The notes: generated by a model not told the origin, from the sequence alone. DNA of 64,000 nucleotides from Alphaproteobacteria bacterium (GCA_030066595.1 JASJBI010000037.1:33246-97245), one strand, 5' to 3'; shown: positions 8,526-17,855, counted from the stretch's first letter. Made by a program: numbers and translations.

Positions 8526-9643
8526 TGCGGCACCTCGGCGCTGTCCAAGATCTCGACCTTCTGGCCCTCTTTCAGGAAATGCGCCCCAGCCACGGCGATC
8601 CACTCGCCAGCCTTGAGGCCCTTCTTGACTGGAACGCCCGTGTCCTGCAAAGCATCGATGACGATCTCGCGGCGGCTCACCGTCTTGGCCTGCTCGTCGA
8701 TCACCCAGACGTAGCTCTTCTGGTCTTGCTCGGTCGAAAACACCGCGGTCACAGGGATCATGATTGCGGCGAACTCTCCTTCCTGGCCCGGAAGTTCGGC
8801 TTCACCGGTGAGCTTGCCGGCCATGCCCGGCAGGATCTTGAAATCCTTGGGCTGGTCCATGATCACGTTCAAGGGAAAGGTTCGCGTGGTGAGGGACGCC
8901 TCGGTCCCGATCTCCTTGATTTGCGCCGGGATTTCCTTGTCCGGAAAAGCGTCGAAGACGACGCGGATGTTCCTGGCGTAGGGCGCGTAGCTGATGATGC
9001 TCTCGGGCAGCTGGACCACCATCTCGATCTTGGACGTGTCGAGCACGCGCACGATGCGCTGCTTTGCTTGAACGGATTCGAAGTTCTCCACATAGGTGGC
9101 GACCACCCGGCCGTCGAACGGCGCCCTGAGCGTGGTGTAGCCGAGCTGGTTGCGGGCTTCACTGAGCGACCCCTCGAGCGAGCGCACACTGGCGGCGGCC
9201 CTGTCGCGCCGTTCGCGCGCCTGGTCGACCAGTTGCTCGCTGGTTGCGCCCGGATCCTCGCGGAGGATCCTCTCCTGCCGCTGGAAGTCGGCCTCGCCGC
9301 GCTGGAGCGCCGCTTTGGCCTCCCCGAGCTGGCCTTCGACCCGCTGCACGTTCGCCTCGAAGTCGGCGGGGTCGATCTTCGCGACCACGTCGCCCTCATT
9401 GACGTCGTCGCCGACGAAGACGGGCCGCGCGATCAAGGGACCGGCGACCCGGAAGGACAGTTCCACCTCGCGCGTCGCCTTGGCCCGGCCGGGAAACCAT
9501 TCGTTGTTGGCACTGCCGGGCGTGCGCACCTTCATGGCGAGCACGGGCCGGACGACCTCTGCGACCTGTTTCTCCTCCTCGCAGGCCAGCAGCGCAACCG
9601 GCAGACCCAATAGCAAAAGAAGCTTCGCCGTTCGACGGACCAT
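8522..9643 (-). CDS. RND efflux periplasmic adaptor lipoprotein (first copy)
   Basis: A 373-residue membrane-fusion protein with a lipoprotein signal (lipobox ALLAC, Cys21), a barrel-sandwich/lipoyl half-motif (FRVAGPLIARPVFVGDDVNEGD), a coiled-coil hairpin (about residues 100-175), the second lipoyl half (GYTTLRAPFDGRVVATYVEN) and beta-barrel and membrane-proximal domains. It bridges the RND pump to an outer-membrane channel. First gene of a two-gene operon, ATGA-coupled to the pump. Its nearest relative in the window is the adaptor at 13003-14124. Confidence 0.88.
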   Translation of the reverse strand: MVRRTAKLLLLLGLPVALLACEEEKQVAEVVRPVLAMKVRTPGSANNEWFPGRAKATREVELSFRVAGPLIARPVFVGDDVNEGDVVAKIDPADFEANVQRVEGQLGEAKAALQRGEADFQRQERILREDPGATSEQLVDQARERRDRAAASVRSLEGSLSEARNQLGYTTLRAPFDGRVVATYVENFESVQAKQRIVRVLDTSKIEMVVQLPESIISYAPYARNIRVVFDAFPDKEIPAQIKEIGTEASLTTRTFPLNVIMDQPKDFKILPGMAGKLTGEAELPGQEGEFAAIMIPVTAVFSTEQDQKSYVWVIDEQAKTVSRREIVIDALQDTGVPVKKGLKAGEWIAVAGAHFLKEGQKVEILDSAEVPQ

Positions 9644-9650
9644 CTGTTCT

Positions 9651-9746
9651 TCCCCCTCGCGAAAGCGTCGTGGCCAAGCCTAGGGACGCTTGAAGGGAGG
9701 AGCGTTCCACAGATCGTTTGCGCTGTATACTGTACAAATTAGCAGG
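9651..9746 (-). promoter_or_regulatory. duplicated upstream region of the first RND operon
   Basis: This 96-bp stretch aligns without gaps to 14131-14226 in front of the second RND operon (offset 4480 bp). The best conserved blocks are GGCCAAGCC, CCACAGA and, exactly, ACTGTACAAATT (9729-9740). Read on the minus strand this gives TTGTAC as a possible -35, 17 bp, then ATCTGT as a weak -10; the TGTACA palindrome could instead be an operator. Conservation in both copies argues for function or recent origin. The regulator is not encoded next to it. Confidence 0.5.
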
Positions 9747-9829
9747 TCTGGCAGGGGTCTAGCGGCCCGGCGTGGCCTGCCCATGGCCGGACGCACGGGT
9801 CCGCTAGAGATCTTTGCGACGCCCCGATC

Positions 9830-12800
9830 TCAGGCGGCTTTCGGCGACGGAATCCGGTGCAGGGTCGCGTAGAAGACCGGGATCAAGACCATGGTCAGGA
9901 TGGTCCCGAAGGTCAGGCCGGCCATGATGGTCATCGCCATGGAGATCCAGAAGGCATCGGTCAGCAGCGGGACCACGCCCAGGATCGTCGTCGCCGCCCC
10001 CAGCACCACCGGACGGAGGCGGGAAACGCCCGCGGCGACTGTCGCGTCATAGGGAGCCTGGCCCGCGGCCTTGTTGGCGTTGATCTCGTCGATCAGGACG
10101 ATGGCGTTCTTGATCATCAGCCCGACCAGACTCATGGCGCCGAGCAGCGCCATGAAGCCGAAGGGCGTCTGCGTCGGCAACAGGATCGCCGTGATCCCGA
10201 TGATGGCGAAGGGCACGACGAGCAGGATGACCAAGGGCGGCCGGATCGCGTTGAACAAGGCCACCATGATGACCACGATCACCACCGCCGCGGGGACCAT
10301 CCCGGGAATGAGCGATTTCTGGGCGGTCACCGTGCTGTCGACCTCGCCGTCCCAGAACAGGCTGTAGCCGGGCGGCAGCTCGATGGCCTCGATCTTGTCG
10401 ATCACGCTGGCGCGCATCGTCGGAAAGGTGACCCCGTCGGGCGACGCCTGGACGGCCGCTTGCCGGCGCCGCTGAAACCGGACGATGATCGGATCTTCCC
10501 ATTCGACCCCGATGTCGTCGGTCACCTGTCCCAGCGGGATCGTCTTGGTGCCCAACAAGGGATGCACCTGCACCACGTCCAGCTCGCCCGGCGCGCGGCG
10601 GCGCTCTTCCTCGGTGTTGCGGGCGATGATGGGATAGAGGGTATCGCCCTCGCGATAGAGGCCGACGGGCGTGCCGTCATAAGCCCGTTGCGTGGCGACG
10701 GCAATGTCCTTGCGGGACACGGACGACCAACGGGCCCGCTCCTGCGCATAGTAGGCCACGACTTTCTGCGTGCGCTGGCGCATGTCGGTGCGCACATGCT
10801 TGGCGTAGGGGCTTTCCTCCAAGATCGCCATCACCTCCCCGGCGAGGCGGCGCAGCGTGCCCAGATCCGCCTCCGCCGGGCCACTGATGCGCAGCTCGAA
10901 CGGCCAGTCGTCGCCGGGGCCGACGGTGTACTTGCGCACCCGCATCAAGGCCTGCGGAAAGGCCTCGTTCGTCCACGCCTCCATCTCGGTGTACAGGCCG
11001 TCGACATCCTCGAAGCTGTGGGTGTTGACGATGATCTGGGCGTACTCGGGATAGGGAAACTCGGGGTCGACCGGCAGATAGAACCGGGGTCCGCCCATAC
11101 CGATGAAGGTCCCGACGCTCCTCACCCTCGGATCGTCCTTGAGTCTTTCTTCGATGGCCCGGACATCCTCGGACACGACCTGAATCGGCGTGCCCTGCGG
11201 GCCCCAGTAATCGATGCGGAACTGCGCGCGGGTGGAATCGGGGAAGAACTGCTGGGGAATACCCTGGAAGCCGACGATGGCGGCGACCAGCAGGGCCGTC
11301 ATGGCGCCGATCGTCGCGAACCGATGACGGATGCAGCCCTCCAAGACGCGCCGGTAGAAGCGGAAGAAGGGCGTGTCAAAGGGGTCGGCCTCAGCTTCCC
11401 CGGCCTTCCTCGGCGGGGGTGGTTTCAGCAGGCCGATGCAGTTCAGGGGCGTCACCGTCATGGCGACCAGCCAGCTCAGCAGCAGCGAGACGCCGACGAC
11501 GATGAACAACGTTCGTGCGTACTCGCCGGTATCCGCCTTCGCCGCGAAGATGGCATAGAAGGCCATGGCGGCGACGATGGTCGCCCCGAGCAGGGCAATG
11601 CTGGGCTTGCTGGCCGCCTCGATGGCGGCCTCGATCGGCTTCTTGCCGCGGGCCATTCCCACCGCCGAGTTGTCGGCGACGACAATGGCGTTGTCGACCA
11701 TCATGCCGAGCGCGATCACGAAGGCGCCGAGAGAGACGCGCTGCAGATCGATGGCCATGCCCTTCATTACGATGATGGTGCCGAGAATCGTCAGGACGAG
11801 CGCCCAGCCGATGATCACCGCCATGCGCCAGCCCATCGCCAGGAACAGGACCACGAGCACGATGACCACCGCCGCGACCAGATTGAGGATGAAGCCGCCG
11901 ATGGACTCTTCCACCAGTTCCGACTGCCAGACGAACCGCTCTACCTCGATGCCCGCCGGCAGCAGGGGGAGAAGCTCCGCGAGGCGGGCATCGATGTTTT
12001 TGCCGGTCTGCACGATGTTGCCACCGGTGATGTTGGCGATCTGGATCGCCAGCGCCGGCTGACCGTTGAACCGCATCATCTGGATGGGCGGCTCGAGATA
12101 CCCCTGGCGGACGGTGGCGACGTCCTTGACCCGGATGAGCTCGCCGGCGCGCGCGCGGGCGCGGCTGCTCGATACCGCCGCGCCAACCGGCCGGCTGGCT
12201 TCGACGGCGCTGCCATAGGGGGCAAGTTGCACCCCGACTTGGGACGCGACGTCCAGGAGCGAGCGGCGGATCACCAACTCGCCGATCTCCTCGGGCGAGC
12301 CGAACTCGCCGGTCGTCTCGACGCGCAGCCGCTTGCCGGGCACTTCGATCGAGCCCCCGTCCACCACCATGTTCTGGGCGGCCAAGGTCGCGATGATGTC
12401 CTCGCTGCTGACCTGCAGCTCGGCAAGCTGGGGTTCTGAGATGTCCAGATAGATGACCTTGGGCTGCACGCCCCACAGATCGGCGCGGGAGACGCCGGGG
12501 ACGACGCTGAGCTCTTTTCTGAGCGCCTTGGCGTACTCCTCGAGCTCCGCATAGCTGTAGCCGTCGCCGGTCATGGCCAACACGAACCCGAAGACGAAGC
12601 TGAAGTCGTCCGAGACCTGGGGCTTCATGGCGCCGGGCGGCAGCTCCGGCGTGATGTCGCGGATTTTCTTGCGCATCTCGTCCCAGACCTGCGGCAGCCG
12701 GTCGGCCCAGTACTCCTGCTTCATGTCCACCTTGATGATGGAAAGGCCGGCCTTGGAATACGAGATCAGATAGCGGAGCTGCGGCATCTCCTGGATCGCC

Positions 12801-13006
12801 GTCTCGATGCGGTCGGTGACCTCGAGCTCCACCTCCCGGGGGCTGGCGCCCGGATATTGGGTGATGATCACCCCCGTCTTGACGGTGAAATCCGGGTCTT
12901 CGAGCTGCCCAAGCGCGAAGTAGCTGTAGATCCCGCCGACGAAGATGAGAAAGACAAGGAAGTTCGTGAGGACACTGTTGTCGACGGCGAACTTGGTCAG
13001 ATTCAT
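9830..13006 (-). CDS. RND efflux pump, inner-membrane subunit (second copy)
   Basis: A 1058-residue AcrB-type pump colinear with the one at 5394-8525, with the same Asp-Asn relay motif (MMVDNAIVVAD). The start at 13006 (MNLTKFAVDNS) overlaps the adaptor stop in ATGA. Compared with the first copy it carries an extra Ala/Arg-rich stretch near residues 255-290 in the first periplasmic region. It forms an operon with the adaptor 13003-14124. The two pumps probably arose by a tandem duplication of about 4.5 kb and then diverged, which usually means separate substrate ranges. Confidence 0.9.
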   Translation of the reverse strand: MNLTKFAVDNSVLTNFLVFLIFVGGIYSYFALGQLEDPDFTVKTGVIITQYPGASPREVELEVTDRIETAIQEMPQLRYLISYSKAGLSIIKVDMKQEYWADRLPQVWDEMRKKIRDITPELPPGAMKPQVSDDFSFVFGFVLAMTGDGYSYAELEEYAKALRKELSVVPGVSRADLWGVQPKVIYLDISEPQLAELQVSSEDIIATLAAQNMVVDGGSIEVPGKRLRVETTGEFGSPEEIGELVIRRSLLDVASQVGVQLAPYGSAVEASRPVGAAVSSSRARARAGELIRVKDVATVRQGYLEPPIQMMRFNGQPALAIQIANITGGNIVQTGKNIDARLAELLPLLPAGIEVERFVWQSELVEESIGGFILNLVAAVVIVLVVLFLAMGWRMAVIIGWALVLTILGTIIVMKGMAIDLQRVSLGAFVIALGMMVDNAIVVADNSAVGMARGKKPIEAAIEAASKPSIALLGATIVAAMAFYAIFAAKADTGEYARTLFIVVGVSLLLSWLVAMTVTPLNCIGLLKPPPPRKAGEAEADPFDTPFFRFYRRVLEGCIRHRFATIGAMTALLVAAIVGFQGIPQQFFPDSTRAQFRIDYWGPQGTPIQVVSEDVRAIEERLKDDPRVRSVGTFIGMGGPRFYLPVDPEFPYPEYAQIIVNTHSFEDVDGLYTEMEAWTNEAFPQALMRVRKYTVGPGDDWPFELRISGPAEADLGTLRRLAGEVMAILEESPYAKHVRTDMRQRTQKVVAYYAQERARWSSVSRKDIAVATQRAYDGTPVGLYREGDTLYPIIARNTEEERRRAPGELDVVQVHPLLGTKTIPLGQVTDDIGVEWEDPIIVRFQRRRQAAVQASPDGVTFPTMRASVIDKIEAIELPPGYSLFWDGEVDSTVTAQKSLIPGMVPAAVVIVVIMVALFNAIRPPLVILLVVPFAIIGITAILLPTQTPFGFMALLGAMSLVGLMIKNAIVLIDEINANKAAGQAPYDATVAAGVSRLRPVVLGAATTILGVVPLLTDAFWISMAMTIMAGLTFGTILTMVLIPVFYATLHRIPSPKAA

Positions 13007-14124
13007 GACGCGCCCCCCGACTTGGCGGCGATCAGCGTGACCTTCTGGCCGTCCCTCAACGAGTTCACGCCCTTGAAGACGATCCACTCGCCGGCCTCCA
13101 GCCCCGACTTGACCAAGACGCCGAAGGCGGTGAGCCGGTCGACCTGCACTTCCCGGCGGCTGAGCGTCTTGCTGCCTTCGTTCAGCACCCAGACATAGGA
13201 CTTGCCCGTGTCGTCGGGCGAGAAGACGGCCGTCGCGGGCACGTTGATCCCCACTTCCTTGGCGCTTTCGGGCAGCTTCGCCGCTATGGAGGCCTTGCCC
13301 GCCATGCCGGGCAGGATTTCCGCGCCCTCGGGCTGCGGCATGCGCAGCACGACCGGATAGGTTCGCGTGGCCTGGGACGCTTCCTTGCTGATCTCCTTGA
13401 CCTTGCCCTCGACCTCTACGCCGGGCAAAGCATCGAACTGGACCTTGACCGACTGAACATAAGGCGCGTAGCCGATCAGGCTCTCGGGGACGTAAATGGT
13501 GAATTCGACGCTCGAGTTGTCGAGCAGGCGCAGGATCGGCTGTTGCGCCTGCACGTACTCGAAGTTCTCGACATAGGTGCTGACGATGAGCCCATCGTAG
13601 GGCGCGATCAGATTGGTATAGCCCAGATCGTCGGATGCGGCAGCGACCTGCGCCTCGAACGCCTTGATACTGGCGCGCGCGCTATCCCGCACCTGGCGCA
13701 CCTGGTCCAGGGCCGCTTCGCTGGCCGCACCGGGATCCGTCCTCCGGATCTGGACAATGCGTTCGAAATCCGCCTGCGCCCGGACCAGACGCGCCCTTTC
13801 GCGCTCCAGCTGGCCTTCGGCGTTTTGCAGGGCAACCTCGAAGTCGCGCGGATCGATCCGCGCCAGCACGTCGCCCCGCTTGACTTGGTCACCCACATTA
13901 GCCGGGCGCGCGATCAGTGGCCCGGCCACGCGGAAGGACAGGTTGACCTCGCCGCTGGCTTTGGCACGGCCGGGAAAGTTGGTCTTCACGAGGGACGAAA
14001 CATCCCCCACTTTGATGGCGAAGACCGGCCGGACGATTTCCTCAGCGACCTTCTCCTCTTCGCAGCCCGCCAGCGCGACCGGCAAGCAGAGCAGCAAGAG
14101 CAGCGTTGCCCTTCGACTTGTCAT
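13003..14124 (-). CDS. RND efflux periplasmic adaptor lipoprotein (second copy)
   Basis: A 373-residue adaptor, identical in length to the first copy, with lipobox VALAGC (Cys21), lipoyl halves around FRVAGPLIARPANVGDQV and GYTNLIAPYDGLIVSTYVEN, and a coiled-coil hairpin between them. The start at 14124 (MTSRRATLLL) puts the lipobox at the proper distance; the frame is open farther upstream only by chance. ATGA-coupled to the downstream pump. Confidence 0.88.
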   Translation of the reverse strand: MTSRRATLLLLLCLPVALAGCEEEKVAEEIVRPVFAIKVGDVSSLVKTNFPGRAKASGEVNLSFRVAGPLIARPANVGDQVKRGDVLARIDPRDFEVALQNAEGQLERERARLVRAQADFERIVQIRRTDPGAASEAALDQVRQVRDSARASIKAFEAQVAAASDDLGYTNLIAPYDGLIVSTYVENFEYVQAQQPILRLLDNSSVEFTIYVPESLIGYAPYVQSVKVQFDALPGVEVEGKVKEISKEASQATRTYPVVLRMPQPEGAEILPGMAGKASIAAKLPESAKEVGINVPATAVFSPDDTGKSYVWVLNEGSKTLSRREVQVDRLTAFGVLVKSGLEAGEWIVFKGVNSLRDGQKVTLIAAKSGGAS

Positions 14125-14130
14125 TTCGAT

Positions 14131-14226
14131 TACCCCTCGCGAAATCGCCGCGGCCAAGCCGCGCGGGCCGCGGCGGCCGCAGCGAACCACAGAACCGGAT
14201 CGATGGAAACTGTACAAATTGGCAGG
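14131..14226 (-). promoter_or_regulatory. duplicated upstream region of the second RND operon
   Basis: Copy of 9651-9746. ACTGTACAAATT is at 14209-14220; on the minus strand TTGTAC (14217-14212) is followed at 17 bp by TTCTGT. It places a probable promoter about 70-90 bp upstream of the adaptor start. Confidence 0.5.
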
Positions 14227-14260
14227 GGGTCGCAGGGCCGGCCGCGCCCCTCAGGCAAGG

Positions 14261-15994
14261 TCAAAGGCCGACGATGTCTGAAATGCGCACCGGTTTGACG
14301 GGCGGGCGCGGCGCCCAATGGCCGGCTTCGTCCAGCGGCTGGCCCTGACGGGCCGCGGTCAGCGCCGCCAAGACAGGCCCGCAATAGCGACCCTGGCAGC
14401 GACCCATGCCGGCGCGGGTCGCCCGCTTGACCGAACCGATAGACCCTGAGCCGTCGTCGAAGCCGGACTGGATCTCGGACAGGGTCAGCTCCTCGCAGCG
14501 ACAGATGATGGTCTCGGGCGTGGCGAGGTCCGCGAGCAGGTGCGGCGCCCGGAACAAAGACCATAGTCCGGCCTGGAAACGGCGATGGCGGCGCAGCCGT
14601 GCCCGCGCTCGCGCCACCGCGCGCTCCTGTCCGGCCGCCGGCGCCAATCCCAGGGAGACCGCGGCGGCCAGTCCGGCGATGATGCCTTCCGCCTCGGCTG
14701 CGGGCGCGCCGCCGAGCCCGGTGCAATCGCCGACCGCATAGACGCGATCGACGCTGGTCAGGCAGTTGGCGTCCCGTTCCGTGACCAGATGGCCGCGCGC
14801 CGGGTCGAACGCGTGGCGGCAGCCGAGGGCGCGCAGGATCTCGTTCGACGGCATGAAGCCGTAGCCCATGCATACGGCGTCCACCTCGAAGGCGTGCCGT
14901 GGGACGCCCGCCGCCGGGGGCCAGGTCGCGACCTCCGCGCGCAGACCGTCCCCGGCCCGCGCCACGCCGGCCAGCACGTGGCCATAGAGCAGCGGGACCC
15001 CGCGGCGTGCCAGCGTCGTCACATAGCCGCGGCCGCGCAGCGCCAGCCCGGGCGTGCTGCTCAGCATCCCGGCAACCGCCGCGACCGAGCCGAGCCCGGG
15101 ACGCGGCGCCAGCTCGGCCACGGCCGCGACCTCCGCGCCGGCCTGGGCCAGCTCGACCGCGACCTGCAGATTGAGCGGCCCGTTGCCGGCGACCAGCACG
15201 CGCCGGCCCGGCAGCACCTGATAGCTGCGCAACAGCGTCTGGGCTGCGCCGGTGGTCATCACCCCTGGCAGCGTCCAGCCCGGCACCGGCAGGCCGCGTT
15301 CGTAGGCGCCCGCGGCGACGATCAGGCGCTGCGGCCGGCAGCGCCGGCTCGATCCGCCGTCCAGGATCATGAGATCGAGCGGCTCGAAGGCGCCCCAGAC
15401 CTGCGCGCCGTGCAGAAAGCCGACATCCGCGTCCTGGGCCGCCCGGATGAGCGCTTGGCCGCCCGCGAACTGGGAGTCGCCCGCGAGGCCTGGTGGAAGC
15501 CGGTCGACGTCGAGCGGTTGCTTGTAGTACTGGCCGCCCGGTTGCGGCCGCTCGTCCACCACAAGCACCCGGGCGCCGGCCCGGGCCGCCGTCGCCGCCG
15601 CGTTCAGCCCGCCGGCGCCGCCGCCGACGATGAGGATATCCGGCTCGAGCGCCGCTTCGTCGGAGGCCGGCGGCGGGGCATCGGCCGCCGGCGCGGCGGC
15701 CGGTGCACCGGCCCCTTGGCGGCGCACCGACCGCACGCCCTGGAGCTTGGTCATGCAGGCCCGCCGGTTCGCCCGGCCGTCGATCTCGACCAGGCAGTCC
15801 TGGCACACGCCCATGCCGCAGAACAGGCCGCGCGGCGCGCCCCGCGCGGTCTCCCGCAGCTCACGCAGACCGGCCGCAGTCAGCGCGGCGGCCAGCGTTT
15901 CGCCGGGCCGGCCGCGGATCTCACGGCCCTCGAAGTCGAAGGCGGTGGCGTCGTCGCCAAGCTCCGTGCCCGCCGCGCGCAGGGAGGAGGTCAT
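14261..15994 (-). CDS. three-domain 2Fe-2S / FAD / BFD oxidoreductase (HcnA-HcnB or opine-oxidase-alpha type)
   Basis: A 577-residue fusion. Residues about 15-90 form a ferredoxin-like 2Fe-2S domain with Cys59, Cys64, Cys67 and Cys80 (FCGMGVCQDC then RAC). After an Ala/Pro linker, residues about 118-470 form an FAD/NAD(P)-disulfide-reductase fold with IVGGGAGG and a second dinucleotide motif VLVAGNGPLN. The C-terminus has a BFD-type 2Fe-2S site (IICRCEE and GRCQGRYCG). The same parts occur as subunits of hydrogen cyanide synthase, opine oxidases and D-hydroxyproline dehydrogenase, where they pass electrons from a DAO-type flavoprotein; the protein at 20199-21353 is a candidate partner. The start at 15994 overlaps the stop of the small frame upstream in ATGA. 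Confidence 0.83.
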   Translation of the reverse strand: MTSSLRAAGTELGDDATAFDFEGREIRGRPGETLAAALTAAGLRELRETARGAPRGLFCGMGVCQDCLVEIDGRANRRACMTKLQGVRSVRRQGAGAPAAAPAADAPPPASDEAALEPDILIVGGGAGGLNAAATAARAGARVLVVDERPQPGGQYYKQPLDVDRLPPGLAGDSQFAGGQALIRAAQDADVGFLHGAQVWGAFEPLDLMILDGGSSRRCRPQRLIVAAGAYERGLPVPGWTLPGVMTTGAAQTLLRSYQVLPGRRVLVAGNGPLNLQVAVELAQAGAEVAAVAELAPRPGLGSVAAVAGMLSSTPGLALRGRGYVTTLARRGVPLLYGHVLAGVARAGDGLRAEVATWPPAAGVPRHAFEVDAVCMGYGFMPSNEILRALGCRHAFDPARGHLVTERDANCLTSVDRVYAVGDCTGLGGAPAAEAEGIIAGLAAAVSLGLAPAAGQERAVARARARLRRHRRFQAGLWSLFRAPHLLADLATPETIICRCEELTLSEIQSGFDDGSGSIGSVKRATRAGMGRCQGRYCGPVLAALTAARQGQPLDEAGHWAPRPPVKPVRISDIVGL

Positions 15995-16143
15995 GCCTCG
16001 GGATCCAGCTCGTCGAGTGCGCGATCCAACTCGTGCAGATGGACCCGATAGCCTGCTTCGGCGGAGACGAGCGCCCAGGCGGCACCGATGCTGCCGGCGC
16101 CGCCGACGGCAATCGCTTGCGCAGACTGCGGCGACGTGGTCAT
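15991..16143 (-). pseudogene. 50-residue 3-hydroxyacyl-CoA dehydrogenase N-terminal remnant
   Basis: A short minus-strand frame beginning with ATG at 16143 encodes MTTSPQSAQAIAVGGAGSIG, then a helix (AAWALVSAEAGYRV) and the strand HLHELD, and stops at TGA. This is the first beta-alpha-beta unit of an NAD-binding Rossmann fold as in 3-hydroxyacyl-CoA or carnitine dehydrogenases (about 300 residues): GAGSIG is the GxGxxG loop and the acidic residue after strand two is present. The rest of the enzyme is absent. Its stop codon shares ATGA with the start of the following oxidoreductase, so it may now act as a leader that couples translation. Either a truncated gene or a retained minigene. Confidence 0.6.
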
Positions 16144-16235
16144 GGTTGCCACCCGGCCGTCTCATCGACGGCCTGCGGAAGGACTGTGCGACCCGCGCCG
16201 CACGATAGACCGCTGGATCGGGGACCGGAACGCTG

Positions 16236-16988
16236 ATGACAGATCTTCTCGACGGCAAGGTAGCCCTGATCACCGGCGGCGCCCGGGGCCTGGGCCGCGC
16301 CATCGCCGACCGGTTCGGCCAGGCGGGGGCGCGCGGCCTTGTTGCCGACATCGTGCCGTCCGCCGCGCCGCCCCCGGAGGGCTGGCAATTCGAAACCGCC
16401 GATGTCGCCGTTGAGGCGGAGGTCGCGCGCATCGTCGAGCGTACCGACACCCTGTTCGGCAGGTTGGATATCGTGGTCGCCAATGCGGGCGTCGCGCCCC
16501 GCTGGCAGGACACGGAGGCGGTCGATCTCGCGGACTGGGACCGGGCGCTGGCGGTCAACGTGCGTGGCGTCATGGCGACCATCAAGCATGCCGTGCCCCT
16601 GATGAAGCAACGCGGCGGCTCGATCCTGGCGATGGGGTCGACCAACGCGTGGATCGGCCACCCGAAGCAGGCCGCCTATACAGCGAGCAAGCATGCGGTG
16701 CTGGGCATCGTGCGCGCTGCCGCGCACGACATCGGCCGCTACGGCATCCGGGTCAACGCACTCTGTCCCGGCCCGGTGGCGACCGAGGCGCTGCTCGAGC
16801 GGATCCGCCAGCGGGCGCAAGCGGGCGGCGAGACCATGGACGAGACCCTGCGCAGCTACGGCGAGACGGCGCTCGGCCGCATGCCGACGGCCGAGGACGT
16901 CGCGGGCGCGGCCCTGTTTCTGGCCAGCGACCTGGCCTCGGGTGTGACCGGCCAGCTGCTCGCCGTCGACGCCGGCGGCACCCTCTGA
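16236..16988 (+). CDS. SDR-family oxidoreductase
   Basis: A 250-residue classical short-chain dehydrogenase. It has the cofactor loop TGGARGLGRA, the NANAG/VANAG structural motif (VVANAGVAP), catalytic Ser in LAMGSTNAW, and Tyr-x3-Lys in YTASKHA, plus the substrate-loop PGPVATE. It is divergent from the oxidoreductase operon at 14261-16143 and is followed by a second SDR. Substrate unknown; the location suggests reduction or oxidation of a catabolic intermediate. Confidence 0.85.
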   Translation: MTDLLDGKVALITGGARGLGRAIADRFGQAGARGLVADIVPSAAPPPEGWQFETADVAVEAEVARIVERTDTLFGRLDIVVANAGVAPRWQDTEAVDLADWDRALAVNVRGVMATIKHAVPLMKQRGGSILAMGSTNAWIGHPKQAAYTASKHAVLGIVRAAAHDIGRYGIRVNALCPGPVATEALLERIRQRAQAGGETMDETLRSYGETALGRMPTAEDVAGAALFLASDLASGVTGQLLAVDAGGTL

Positions 16989-17087
16989 GGCCTTCCGGCG
17001 GAACCGGGTCGGGACGGCTGCTTTGCCGGTGCGAAACCGCGCCGGGCTGCTAATGTGGGCACGAGCGGCAACGGAGGAACGCAGGCA

Positions 17088-17855
17088 GTGCTGGATCTCA
17101 CCGACAAGACCATCCTGGTCACCGGCGCGTCCAAGGGAATCGGCGCGGCGATCGTCGCGGAGCTGGGCCGACAGGGCGCACATGTGATCGCCCATTATGG
17201 CAGCGACCGCACCGGTGCCGAGGCGGCGACCGCGGCGATCTCCGACGACCGGAAGCATCTGGTCGCGGCCGACCTGGCGACCGAGGACGGCGCCAGAACG
17301 CTGTGGCGGGCGGCGATCGGCTGGCAGGGGCGCATCGACGTGCTGGTCAACAACGCCGCCATGATGGCCTTCGAAGGCGGCATCGACGACCCGGAGCCGG
17401 TCTGGGACAAGGTCTGGGCCGACACCATGCAGGTGAACGTCAAGGCGCCCGCGGACCTGCTGCGCGAGGCGGTGCGGCACTACCGGCAGGCGGGCGGCGG
17501 CACGATCATCACGGTATCGAGCTGGAACGCCCAGCGCGGCTCCACCAACCCGGTCACGATCGCCTATGCCGCCTCCAAGGCGGCGACCATGGCGTCGAGC
17601 AAGACCATCGCCCGCGCCTATGCCAAGGAGAACATCCTGGTCTACATCATCGCGCCGGGCGTGGTGCGCACGAGGCTCTCGGAAAGCTTCGCCGCCACGC
17701 AGGGCGGCGAGGACGCGGTCACGGCCGGCCTTGCCATGGGCGAATGGGTGCCGCCCGGCGACGTCGCCGGGCTGGTGGCGTTCCTGGCGACGGGCCGCTG
17801 CCGGCATCTCACCGGCGCCACGCTGGACGTGAACGGCGCCACCTATGTGCGATAG
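17088..17855 (+). CDS. SDR-family oxidoreductase
   Basis: A 255-residue short-chain dehydrogenase with TGASKGIG, NNAAMM, the Ser of VSSWNAQRG and YAASKAA (Tyr-x3-Lys). The GTG at 17088 is preferred as start: GGAGG lies 11 bases upstream and the cofactor strand then begins at the usual distance; a GTG at 17055 would add 11 residues of no apparent homology. It ends 12 bp from the convergent flavin oxidoreductase, with a short dyad GACCGG-TCG-CCGGTC across the junction. Confidence 0.83.
   Translation: MLDLTDKTILVTGASKGIGAAIVAELGRQGAHVIAHYGSDRTGAEAATAAISDDRKHLVAADLATEDGARTLWRAAIGWQGRIDVLVNNAAMMAFEGGIDDPEPVWDKVWADTMQVNVKAPADLLREAVRHYRQAGGGTIITVSSWNAQRGSTNPVTIAYAASKAATMASSKTIARAYAKENILVYIIAPGVVRTRLSESFAATQGGEDAVTAGLAMGEWVPPGDVAGLVAFLATGRCRHLTGATLDVNGATYVR

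Noticed and set aside
9729..9740. RND upstream motif as a fourth regulon site
   Set aside because: It contains GTAC but not two GT-NN-AC boxes 11 bp apart in both copies, so it is not the FCD-type site.
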